From positions 248,001 through 312,000 of the forward strand of contig JBANDB010000013.1 of the NCBI GenBank assembly GCA_037576215.1: a DNA stretch of 64,000 nt, given 5' to 3'. Positions within the stretch are counted from its first letter, which is position 1. Each line of letters begins with the position of its first letter. This document shows positions 1-9,187 of this stretch, piece after piece. Source of the DNA: Armillaria gallica (taxonomy: Eukaryota; Basidiomycota; Agaricomycetes; Agaricales; Physalacriaceae). The notes beneath the pieces were generated by a model. The model did no database searches and had not been told where the DNA came from. It worked only from the letters and a program-made list of their open reading frames with translations. Position numbers and translations under genes: made by a program.

Positions 1-289
1 TGAAATCGGTGAAGATGACGAGAACGAGGAAGCTCTCAGCGGTGACGAGCATTCCCTCTCCTTCCTAGTGATGCATGATGTTTGATGCATATCCAGGCGC
101 TATCGCCGCACTCGAGAACCAGATGAGAACAATGAATAATGATTTGAGGCGCTCAAGAACCTCAAAGCGAGCAAGGATAAGAAGCCAAAGAAAGAGAAAC
201 CTCCTCATCCATCGCCGACCCAGCAAGCGCAAGCCACCCCTCCACAGAAGAACGGAAAGAAATCGGTAAAGAAAGCAGGCGTCTCCTAA
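1..289 (+). pseudogene. 3' end of an unrecognised gene, lysine-rich tail
   Basis: An open acidic stretch (GEDDENEEALSGDEHS) runs from base 2 to about 80. A second open stretch, in another frame, runs from about 155 to a TAA at 287-289 and encodes a lysine/proline-rich tail (KASKDKKPKKEKPPHPSP and onward). Acidic patch followed by basic tail is common in nuclear chaperone-like proteins, but no domain is recognisable and the window begins inside the gene. Whether the two stretches are joined by an intron or separated by a frameshift cannot be decided. It lies just upstream of the gamma-tubulin pseudogene on the same strand. Confidence 0.25.
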
Positions 290-456
290 AATGATTTGTT
301 CGCCTTTGATCAGAAGAAGGGGCTTAAAGAATTGTTTCGGTTCGATGATAATGATGTTCCAATCGCAAGAACTGTGTCAAGTAGCCACCGCGGCGTCGGC
401 CGAACATTATGATAGATTTTGAAATTCCTTAGGTCCCAGTTTAGGGTTTCACCACC

Positions 457-2600
457 ATGCACCCGTCGGCCAGCGTGGAGTCTTCTCATCGTCCACCACG
501 ACCCCCATCCAGTGGATCCCGACGTCAGCCATCGAGCCGATCAACGTCAAGTCTATCGACACGACTTCCAACCAGTGCAAGCACCGTCATTCCACGTCCT
601 GCTTCGAGCGCGTCTGTTCGGCCCCATTCTCGTCTCACACAGCAACCACAATCACGACTTGCTCGTGCGAACCATCAGCGGCTTACCGAGCTATGCGAGG
701 ATCTGAGTCATTGGCGACGCAGGTCAGGACAAATTCCGGGAATAAGTCGCGTATGCAGCGCGCTCGCTGAGTGCGGAGGGCATGACCCTCAACAAAGCTG
801 GTATCGTTCTTGGTGAAGCAGAAGTAGACCGGATGATCCGTGGGTCGGAGCCGCTTTTTGTTCTTGATTACTTGTTTCTGAATATTTGCTTCAGACACGT
901 TCAGAAAGCGCGAATTCAGTCCCGAGATGCTCTCGCAGACGCTCGTCAAATATCCCGCAGGTTACTGAAAGCGCAAGTAGAGAAAGGTCATGATTTGGAT
1001 CAAGAAATAAAGGTGCGGTGCCCGTCTCTACGTTGGTGACTGAGTGTTGACTGTGAGCAGTCTGTTCATGTACCCTCACACCTCCAATTACTAGTAAGGC
1101 GTCACCAGAATAGCTACGCGCTATGTCGAAACTGTTTCAGCTCGCTCTAGCCAGTCCACTCACTGAGGGAACCCTCGCTCATGCGTCGGCGTACCTCATT
1201 TCACTCACAGAATCTCCCAAAGAACCCGAAACTCTGACATGGAAGAAAATCCTCGAAGAGCCCTTTGAAGGGGAACATTGGGAAGGTGTTTACGGTTTGC
1301 CACCAGGAAGCGTCAAGAATTGGCGTGAGCCTGATTCACAGAGCGATGTTTCATCGGTGCTCTCGCTGGACTCGGAAGACTTGGATCTCGATGACTCCTC
1401 GGAGTCGCTGCCTACTCCTCCTCGATCGCCTTCGCCTTCACCACCTATCTGCAAGCCTACGCATGACGCGCGTGTGTCGATATCTCGTCGCAAAGAGGTA
1501 GAGGAGCTGCAGTCGCGACAGTACTGGCGAAGTGAGTGGAAGATACCTACCGAAGGCATCAGCACAAAGTTTGATATTGGTGATGCAAGTACTCTAGGTA
1601 TGTGGTCGCTTTTCTGTGGTCATGAGCATTCTCACACGAGAGGGCAGGGCCTACATTGCAGAATGTCCTAGGGAGAGACGGGCTTGGCTTACCGACAGAG
1701 TTGACACATATTCAAGAAGTGAGTTACAGACCTTCATGTTTTCTTCTGCGCTCATACATTGAGAAAGCGATACATATATGAGCATGATGCAGTACGAGAA
1801 GTCCTGTTTGCGTTGCAAGGACGCGATAACATAATGCTTCAATGGCGAGATGGAGAGTACCGAACATCCGTGACTACTCCCCGACTTCTCCACCTGTCTC
1901 TCGCATCTCAGGCATCAATTTTAACGGCTTTGGCTCGTCCATGCACGTCTGTCCGACCTCTTCGTGACTTCATTAACCATGTCTTCAAGACGCCCGGCGG
2001 TTCAAAGTCAAAGACACGAACACTTGAAGCTTTTGCTGTTGCTTTGGATTCAGAAATACGCATGTGGGACACTTAGTGTACCGTTAAGGAGGAGGCAATA
2101 TGCAAAGCAACGAACGGCGTGTCCTCTGATGAGGGCTTGGTCGTAAGCTTACTCTCTCTAGAAATGCAGATTCGAGACACATTTGGCGAGACATTCTTTG
2201 TCTTGCTGGACGTGGTGCGAACAGTATTTGGGTGTGACTATTCTACCAAGGCTACCAAGGTTCCACCGTCGATGGTAACGGCATCACTGCTGGACCATCT
2301 CTTCATTGCGATGCAGAACACCTGGACAGAGGTGAACGGATAGCGGCCGGCGTGGTCATGAGGGTGTTCATCAGGAGTGCAGAGCCATTATGGGGAATGA
2401 TGGGACGGTGACTAAAGGGAGGCATGGGCGTTGGCGATGTCGATGATTTGGATGATGAATTCTTCATCGAAAGTAACGGCCTTGCACCGGGAGCATTTGG
2501 TGTAGGGTTGTTAGACCCGGATTGTTGGGCTGAAGGGTATACGTTGAGGCAGCGAGACGTCCCTTACTGCTCTAGGTATGCCCGCTGCCGCTCGTAATTT
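457..2600 (+). pseudogene. Gamma-tubulin complex component (GCP, Spc97/Spc98 family) pseudogene
   Basis: Translated pieces in order match a fungal GCP5-like protein: an Arg/Ser/Pro-rich N-terminus (from ATG 457), KARIQSRDALADA (about 900-950), the diagnostic EEPFEGEHWEGVYGLPPG (about 1255-1310), an acidic/serine linker, LLHLSLASQASIL (about 1890-1930), DEGLVVSLLSLEMQIRDTFG (about 2125-2185), and a DDEFFIES segment (about 2448). GCPs nucleate microtubules in the gamma-tubulin complex at the spindle pole body. Introns are still recognisable, so this is not a processed copy. It is broken by in-frame stops TAA 743-745, TAG 2074-2076 and TGA 2409-2411 and by a frame change near 700. The open frame stops near 2600, leaving the C-terminal GRIP2 part absent. 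The last two stops stand where the family has Trp. Assignment to GCP5 rather than another GCP is tentative. Confidence 0.75.
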
Positions 2601-3069
2601 GAAGTCACTCTTGTTGACCCCACCGTAGAGAGTGCAGACTACAAACCCTTACACAAACCGATCTGCGGTAAAGCCCTTGCTTGACCTTGATACAGCCGTA
2701 TCTTTGCAATGAATGGTTTCACTGGTGCTTGAAAGTTGAAACACAGAAACTATGTGTATCATAAGTGTAATCATTCATCGAGCTTATCTTGCAACCATAC
2801 GAGTGTCTTCGGATCTCGTTGGAAAATGTCCCATTTGCAATTGGGGAGGGGCGAACGAGAGTCAGGCTCAAGATCTATACTCATTCGATATGGACAAGGC
2901 TCCGATAACAGACAGTTGGCAAAGCGACAATCTACGAGAGGGATCAGTCAGTCGAAGGTCGGTCCCTCACGAGATCTTGAACACCATGTCAGTGCGTCGC
3001 ACGACGCAAACCAGGTCGTGTCAGGCACAGAGTGAACGGTTAAAAGAGAAGACGGGGGAGCGAGAGGAG
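2601..3069. other. Gene-poor stretch
   Basis: Only short overlapping open frames without domains, signal peptides or credible splice patterns. It follows the point where the GCP pseudogene loses its coding similarity, so it may be unrelated DNA inserted at or replacing the lost 3' half. Confidence 0.4.
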
Positions 3070-3221
3070 AGGACCACCCAAAATAGGTGGGGAAGCCGTG
3101 TTGCCATCCGGACGAATACTAGGTTTCATCCGGACGAAAGCGACTGAATTTTCGGTTTTGGCATCTGAATCCTTTGGGCCAAATTTTGACACGGCCCTCC
3201 CTACCTATTTTGAGGGGTCCT
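3070..3221. mobile_element. MITE-like element with about 32-base terminal inverted repeats
   Basis: The left end AGGACCACCCAAAATAGGTG continues as GGGAAGCCGTGT. The reverse complement of the right end is AGGACCCCTCAAAATAGGTA followed by GGGAGGGCCGTGT. That is 32-33 bases of imperfect inverted repeat bounding a 152-base non-coding segment. Size, lack of coding capacity and inverted ends fit a miniature inverted-repeat transposable element. No convincing target-site duplication is visible, so the superfamily is left open and the exact ends may be off by a few bases. Confidence 0.55.
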
Positions 3222-3815
3222 GCGAGCGCCTATCCAGCAGATTCATGCACAGATCTGGATCTGCAACTCTGGTCCCTCAATCCTTGTTGCATGTAAATGA
3301 GGTACGGCTCTAGGCAATGAAATTTTGTAGACGGCTAGCCTCACATAGCAAGCAGTTTGAGAGAAGATCGTTCAGTAGCATTCGCCCGGAGACTATCACA
3401 TTTTCACACTGATTTGTAGGATCTCTCTGTGTCAGCTAGAAAAAATGAAGAGTTGGAAAGTTCTAGGTGTGCGTGAGTCTCGAGTACTTGAGTGCTTTCA
3501 CAATAACGGATATCGGTCCGAATATCCTGTATGGATCACCGTTAGCATTAGTACTCTCGACGAAAAAGCAAAGCTACTTATTGAACGCACCGAGAGTGCC
3601 AAAAACGTAACGGAAGTCTATGCCCGCCTTTGATTTTGATGTTGCGTTGGTGACCAGTTTGCCAATTTGGGATGGGCGCCTCGTTCGTTACGCACCCAAT
3701 AGGGGTAGGAGAGGAAGATATACGCATACAAATACAAAACTTTTTCTTCGTGTTTCTGAACCGCGAATACAGAATAACATATGTATAGAGTCCAGAGATA
3801 ACGCCCTAAGTGCGC
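3222..3815. other. Calmodulin 3' flank, no gene seen
   Basis: AT-rich sequence between the MITE-like element and the calmodulin stop codon. Small open frames exist on both strands but none shows a recognisable domain or splice structure. The part nearest 3816 presumably carries the calmodulin 3' UTR; no clear poly(A) signal was located. Confidence 0.4.
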
Positions 3816-4632
3816 TTATTTGGACAACATCATCTGTAAAGGCAGAATTATTATTAGAAGCGGCATGGAATACGGCGCTAAACATACCTTGACGAACTCT
3901 GTAGGACAAGAGTCAGAAAGGATAATACCGATTGAGCATGCACGTACCATCGTAGTTAATCTGGCCATCACCGTCAACGTCCGCCTCCCGAATCATTTCA
4001 TCAACTTCACTGTCGGTCAGTTTCTCACCTAGATCGCTATCAGTACGACAACAGCAACGAGGAGTTCGGGAAAGCAGCGTACCCAAGTTCGTCATGACAT
4101 GCCTGAGCTCAGCAGCGCTGATATATCCATTCCCGTCCTTATCGAAGACCTTGAACGCCTCCTTGATCTCTTCCTCACTATCGGTGTCTCTCATCTTCCT
4201 CGCCATCATCGTCAGGAACTCGGGGAAATCGATGGTGCCGTTGCCATCCGCATCGACCTCGTTGATCATGTCCTGGAGCTCCGCCTCAGTGGGGTTCTGT
4301 CCAAGCGAGCGCATCACGGTGCCAAGCTCTTTGGTCGTGATTGTGCCATCGCCGTCTGATTCCAAGGATAAGGGTGTGAGATGGGCAGATATACAGGGCG
4401 CTCACCCTTATCGAACAGCGAGAAAGCCTCCTTGAACTCTGCAATGAATATAGTGAGCTTGAATCGAGACAAGACGGACGAAGCGTACCAGAGATTTGCT
4501 CTGCGCGCCAAGGTGCTCAGGTGAGTCTGTACCCCTCAGGAGACAAGCGAGACATACCTTCAGACTGTCCAGTGCAATCAGTACTACTAACATTGAATCG
4601 AAAAACAGGGTACTCACAAGTTGGTCGGCCAT
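3816..4632 (-). CDS. CMD1: Calmodulin, complete, eight exons with three micro-exons
   Basis: Calcium sensor that binds Ca2+ through four EF-hands and activates kinases, calcineurin and other targets. On the minus strand the exons are 4618-4632 (MADQL), 4558-4564 (7 bases), 4489-4500 (12), 4406-4438 (33), 4083-4355, 3948-4028, 3888-3898 (11) and 3816-3833. They sum to 450 bases, exactly 149 residues plus stop, the canonical length. Every junction has GT and AG and restores the expected protein (N-terminus MADQLSEEQISEFKEAF). The loops read [36 protein letters not shown] and [12 protein letters not shown], all with intact acidic ligands. The C-terminus ends MMLSK where MMMSK or MMTSK is usual. 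Micro-exons of 7, 12 and 11 bases are easily missed by gene predictors. No frameshift or stop is present, so it is probably functional. Confidence 0.97.
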
Positions 4633-6387
4633 GGTTGTAGGTCGAGTAGGTCAATGCACAAGGTTGCAACAGAGTAATGGGCATCGCGGCAATCGCCGGG
4701 CGCTTTTGTACCCCCACACCTCGTGTCCGCGTCCATAGTTAGAACAAAGTCAAGGTGCGTCAAAGCCATTAATACTTATTCTAGTTATTCTTCAGAATTC
4801 TCTAGATAACCAGCCTTACAGTCTCACGTCTGACTTGCGAATATGTTCTCTTACTGTGATTTGTTTCTCCAAGGGCGCGAGCGCTGGAATCTATTCATAC
4901 TATTATGCGTCAGTCATGACCTCATTTGTGGGTCTCAGCGCGCTCCTGGAATGCTCGTCATTTACTTACCGGCTAGATATCGCATCAGCTTTCAAAGCTA
5001 CCCCAGTGTCTCTCTGAAATCGTTCGCATAGCAGTCTGGAGTGTGGTTTTTCTTGTCATAGCTCGTCGCCTTGAAACATCACTTCTCGCGCCAGAAATCT
5101 CTGTTTTGAGCATGCAGAAGTTGCACATTTTCATACCGACCAGAGTCCGATGTGAGCTAAGATGATGCACCTATCGGCGTCGCAAAAAACCTTGTCACTC
5201 CCTTGACCGTTTCTCTGTTGTTCCTTTCTCAACCAAACTGCCCTTTGAACTCAACGTATCCATAGCTGCAGACGCAAAATTCAAGTAAACCTTCTCCTGC
5301 TTACAGGTACTATCGCAAAAATTGTCATCGTAGTTGCGTAAAAACGACCGTCTGGCCGCTTTCATCATTCATTAATTTCCTTGCTAATCATTCACAAAGG
5401 TGGTCTATTCCGGCATGCAATGCCAGTCACTGCTGGGGCTGATACACTGGTCAGCGAGCTTACGGCGCTCAACTAGTGTGTACTTGAGTTTGCCTGAAGA
5501 ATCGCCCCTAGCCAGTGTCGCTTTGACTCTTGCTTATCGGCTTCTTTCGTATGTCTGAATCTCAACAAGAACACTCTTTTCACTGCTGTATGAATCGAGG
5601 GACACTGTCGCTGCGCCTTGTTTCGTTTCGCGCATTTTCGATACTACACAAATCAGTGCTATGGCACTGAACACTCTCTGGGCCAAACTGATTCGGCTTA
5701 GCCCCGTACTAAGGTACGGCCTCTCAGAGCTAGCTTCAGAGGTGTGAAGATTACATTAGTAAAGAAAGTTTTGCTAAACTACGTGCTGTAATAAATACTA
5801 GGTCGTCTAGTTCTTCGATTGCGACTCGCTGCAAAACCTCGTGGACATTACCGTCCGATTCTCGGTAACAAGTCAAGGTATACCTCCAAGATATACCTTC
5901 AGAGACTATAGAGACGGATGATATCTTCCGCTGGATTCTTTCGAAGGGCGTCTCCTCTCAGTGAACAGTGCAGCACGCGGAAGTGGGACCGAAAGGAATA
6001 CGAAAAGACGAAAAGAGATCAGCCGATGTGAAACGTCCGCTTCTGATGAGAAACGAGTCAATGATACACCGTCCCAGACGGATTCAACTGATACAGATCT
6101 CGAAACGATAAAAAGCAGTCTTCCCCCACTGGCACTTTCAAGTATTGAAAGTTCGCGAATATAAATAAATATGATGATGAAGATGATGAGTACTTACTTT
6201 TTAACCCGCCTTTGTCGGCGGCAACAATGATTCTACCACATTTTTAGTTCACCGCCTGTCAGGTTGTTTAGGTGAAGTGGATCCACCGGTGCTTCTTCAC
6301 CCAATAACAGGTTCCCCTCGCCTTTCAAACAATGAGTCTGGGAAGATGTCGAAGTTGGAGGTAGGTTTCAAGCTTGACGGAAATGGT
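4633..6387. other. Calmodulin upstream region and gene-poor DNA
   Basis: The first few hundred bases are the calmodulin promoter and 5' UTR side. Between about 5500 and 6165 discontinuous open stretches appear (for example MALNTLWAKLIRLSP near 5662 and a charged stretch from 5961 to 6164 ending in TAA). They are interrupted by stops and could be a decayed gene on the plus strand, but no family is recognised. A short ATG/GAT-rich microsatellite lies near 6165-6190. Confidence 0.35.
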
Positions 6388-6577
6388 CACAGCTGGGTGG
6401 CGACTATTTTGGACGAGTCAAAATAGGATCAAAGTGCGAAATGTCGGATTTTGCCACAGTCAAAATCCGGGGAATTACCTAATAAGGAAATATCGAAGGA
6501 TTTTGCCTCGCCCAAAATCGGTATCTCGGATTTTGATTTGATTTTGACCATCCACAAATAGTCGCCCCCCAGCTGTG
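6388..6577. mobile_element. CACTA-like MITE with CACAG...CTGTG ends
   Basis: A 190-base segment with inverted ends: the left end CACAGCTGGGTGGCGACTAT pairs with the right end, whose reverse complement begins CACAGCTGGGGGGCGACTAT, followed by a further imperfect match (about 25 bases in all). The trinucleotide GGT directly flanks both sides (6385-6387 and 6578-6580), consistent with a 3-base target-site duplication. Termini beginning CAC with 3-base duplications are the hallmark of CACTA (En/Spm) DNA transposons, so this is probably a non-autonomous CACTA-type element. The interior is non-coding and carries several AAAATC/GATTTT motifs. Confidence 0.6.
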
Positions 6578-7242
6578 GGTAGAGCAAATAGGGCTGCGCA
6601 CCTTCGCCGTATTGTACGGTTTTCGATAACCGTTATACGGAAGACGTGCCGATGCCGAAGGTACTTACCCTACTACTGACCATTCGTACGGTACGGTATA
6701 CGGTTGTTCCGTCGCCGTCAAGAGCCCCTACAGACGGCCGTACAACGTCGTAATACGGTTTATTGTATCAGACTTCCGATCTTACCTAGAGCCCTTTTTA
6801 GAGCAAGCATGTCATGCAAAATGACGCCTTGCAGCTATTAGCAAATCCTGGATTTACCACTTCATTGCTCTAGTTCACTGTTTGACTGTCCACGCCTGTC
6901 TGGCAGGGTCTCATCAATTCTCGTTCGCATCCAGGACAGCACATGCAACTTTCCCTTAAGTCTGAGACGCCTCTGGCCTAGTTCAACTTGATTGTGTAGG
7001 TCCATTTTACGTTTTTTTTTGTTATATTAAGCACATCTGACTTGTCTTCCGCTACAAGTTCCGTTATTTTTGGACTTCTGTTCTCTTCTTTGTCTCTCAG
7101 ACCATCAAGCCATGCTGCAAGCTCTCTCTGTAAGGGTAAATTCATTTTATACTTGGGTACACGATCGTCAACGACCGTAGACGGCCGTATACGGTACGGT
7201 AGAGAAAAGTCTCGATCGGTCTTCAATGAGCTGCTGAGGAGC
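6578..7242. repeat. Region bounded by TACGG/CGTA-rich sequence
   Basis: Two clusters of TACGG-type motifs, at about 6605-6765 and 7150-7205, flank a plain AT-richer core. Both contain GTACGGTA and TATACGG words; the right cluster reads CGGCCGTATACGGTACGGTA. The arrangement could be the decayed ends of a roughly 600-base repeat element upstream of the secreted protein gene. I could not align the ends over more than short words, so this is only a pointer. Confidence 0.3.
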
Positions 7243-7249
7243 TATAAAA
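7243..7249 (+). promoter_or_regulatory. TATA box of the small secreted protein gene
   Basis: TATAAAA, 67 bases upstream of the ATG at 7316 and followed by a short 5' leader without another ATG. Position and sequence fit a strong fungal core promoter. Confidence 0.65.
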
Positions 7250-7315
7250 GCTGGCAATTGCAAGCTCAGAAAGTCAGAGAAGCCTTCACCGGACTCAACC
7301 AAGCTAACGATAGAC

Positions 7316-7799
7316 ATGCAATTCTTCGCTCTCGCCGCCATGGCGGTCGTAGGTAGCGCCAGCCCGACCCCTGTACGTGCTGAGCTCTCCTTATGCTCAT
7401 ATTATACTGACGGGATACAAGGAGCCTGCTCCTGCTGCCTTCATATGGACAGACGCCGAGTTCGACCACTGGATCGCCACCACCGACGCCAAGATCACCT
7501 ACTATGGGAACACCACCCCCAACCCGCTCGCTCCTCGCGCCGCGTTGAACACCAGAGTCACATTCTGTTCCTCTCGCACCAACAACGTCTGCGGTGGCAA
7601 CTGCAACGTTTACGACGGCGGTGCCACCTGCCTGAGTACGCCCGGCACCGTGTGCCTTGCTGCCACCAACAACGTCGGGTTCTGCGACCGTGCAGGATGC
7701 GGTGGTAGCTGCAACCAGCTGTCCTCCTGTGGAACGCGCCTCGATGCAGGGTTCTGTTATACCCCAGGTACTAGGTCCATCATCGTGTCCCCCTTATAG
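7316..7799 (+). CDS. Cysteine-rich small secreted protein
   Basis: Exon 1 is 7316-7372 and exon 2 is 7422-7799, with a 49-base GTACGT...CAAG intron; together they encode 144 residues. The N-terminus MQFFALAAMAVVGSASPTP is a classical signal peptide. The mature part begins EPAPAAFIWTDAEFDHWI and then holds ten cysteines, for example TFCSSRTNNVCGGNC and FCDRAGCGGSC, enough for five disulfides, ending GFCYTPGTRSIIVSPL. Similar short proteins occur in many mushroom-forming fungi with no known function; an effector-like or cell-surface role is only inference. A TATA box lies 67 bases upstream. The gene is intact. Confidence 0.85.
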
Positions 7800-9187
7800 A
7801 GTGAGGTAAGTTGCTCTCTTATTTTCAGACTGCTGTTGCTTACGCTGGGTTCCAGAAGATCATTTAATCAGGGTGTTGGCTTTGATTTTTTCTGTGTAAT
7901 ACTGTCTTCGATTGTACTATTGAAACCCTCGCTACAGCGTTCCATTTCTGAGCTTGAAACTGGGGGTTGCGTTATGTGTTACGTTTTAGCAAATATGAAA
8001 CCATGGTTGGCATTGATTGAACATTGTTCAAGGTTGATATTGTTTTACAATTATCATAGTATCAGCAAGAGCGATGAGGATAAGAGCAAATATCGCGGGA
8101 AGCCGGAAACCGATACCTGTGTTGTCCAAGTCGAAAAGTTTAAAGTTCTGATCACCCTTGTTCATATTTAGCATTCAAGATGCCGACCCAACCCTTTTCT
8201 GGGGATTAGCCAACGTAAGCGAGAATTCCGAGGTGAGTTCAGCGAAATAATCTGTCCCCGCTTTGAGTCAGCGATTGGGTTTTAGAAATTTTAGGCCACT
8301 ATCGGGGCTGGTACCGGCGATGTCCAGCAGAGATGGATTTCGATGAGAATCGCCTGAGGAATCACCTCCATAACCGTTGAATCACTTTGTACTTCTAAAA
8401 ATCAGTCTTTGTTACAGCGTAGTAGTTTTTACCACCGTTACTATCGATCGCCTATAAACGGCTGGATTGTTAACCGTCTCCCGGCCGCAATTCTTTACTA
8501 TTCTCCTCACACGGTTCCACAGAGTGGCGCAGGGATCACCTGTGAATGATTGCGGATGAAAGGGTGAATGCAGTGGAGACGAGACAGTGAGGCGTTCAGA
8601 AATAGTCGCAGATGGGAAAACGAGAAAACGAGTGGATCAGGAGCGATTTCAGCCTTCGGAGTAAGATCAAGGGTCCCAGAGAGAAAGGTGTTGCATTGAT
8701 TGCCACGGAAGGGAGCTATGATGTTGGCCTTTGGCGTCATATTTGAATAAGATGATAATGAACACAGTACTACGGGTCGACATTTTCGTTTACACTTCTG
8801 GGCGATCGATAGTATTTGCAGTCGTAGTTCCTGCTTTCTTTCGGTTTATGTTGTTGCCAATCAGTACCAAATAATCGTTTTAAGCATTTCATGTCATTTT
8901 GGTCCTCGCATGCCTTACTACATGGATATTTACGATGTTGACTCCGCATAGCGGCTAGCCTACCTCTTACCACCAGACAGCATGAGTAACACCTTGGTAC
9001 AACCGTACAACCGCCACTTGAAACCAACATACGTCGGTTTTGGACATTGGTATGTGTGGTGGTCTAGCCTTTTGATGCTCGATATCCTCATTCTACTCAC
9101 TAGGAAGGTCACTCAGGATGTATTCTAGGACAGGCGAGGCAGAAATTCGTGTATACAACTGGACAAAACTGGTAAACGCTTCAATGA
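7800..9187. other. Intergenic region, no gene recognised
   Basis: The start is the 3' UTR side of the secreted protein gene. Open frames such as 7836-8171 and 8770-9030 (minus) have no domains, biased codon pattern or splice support. The last 100 bases probably contain an upstream exon of the HET-domain gene, because that long frame has no ATG of its own at its beginning. Confidence 0.35.
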
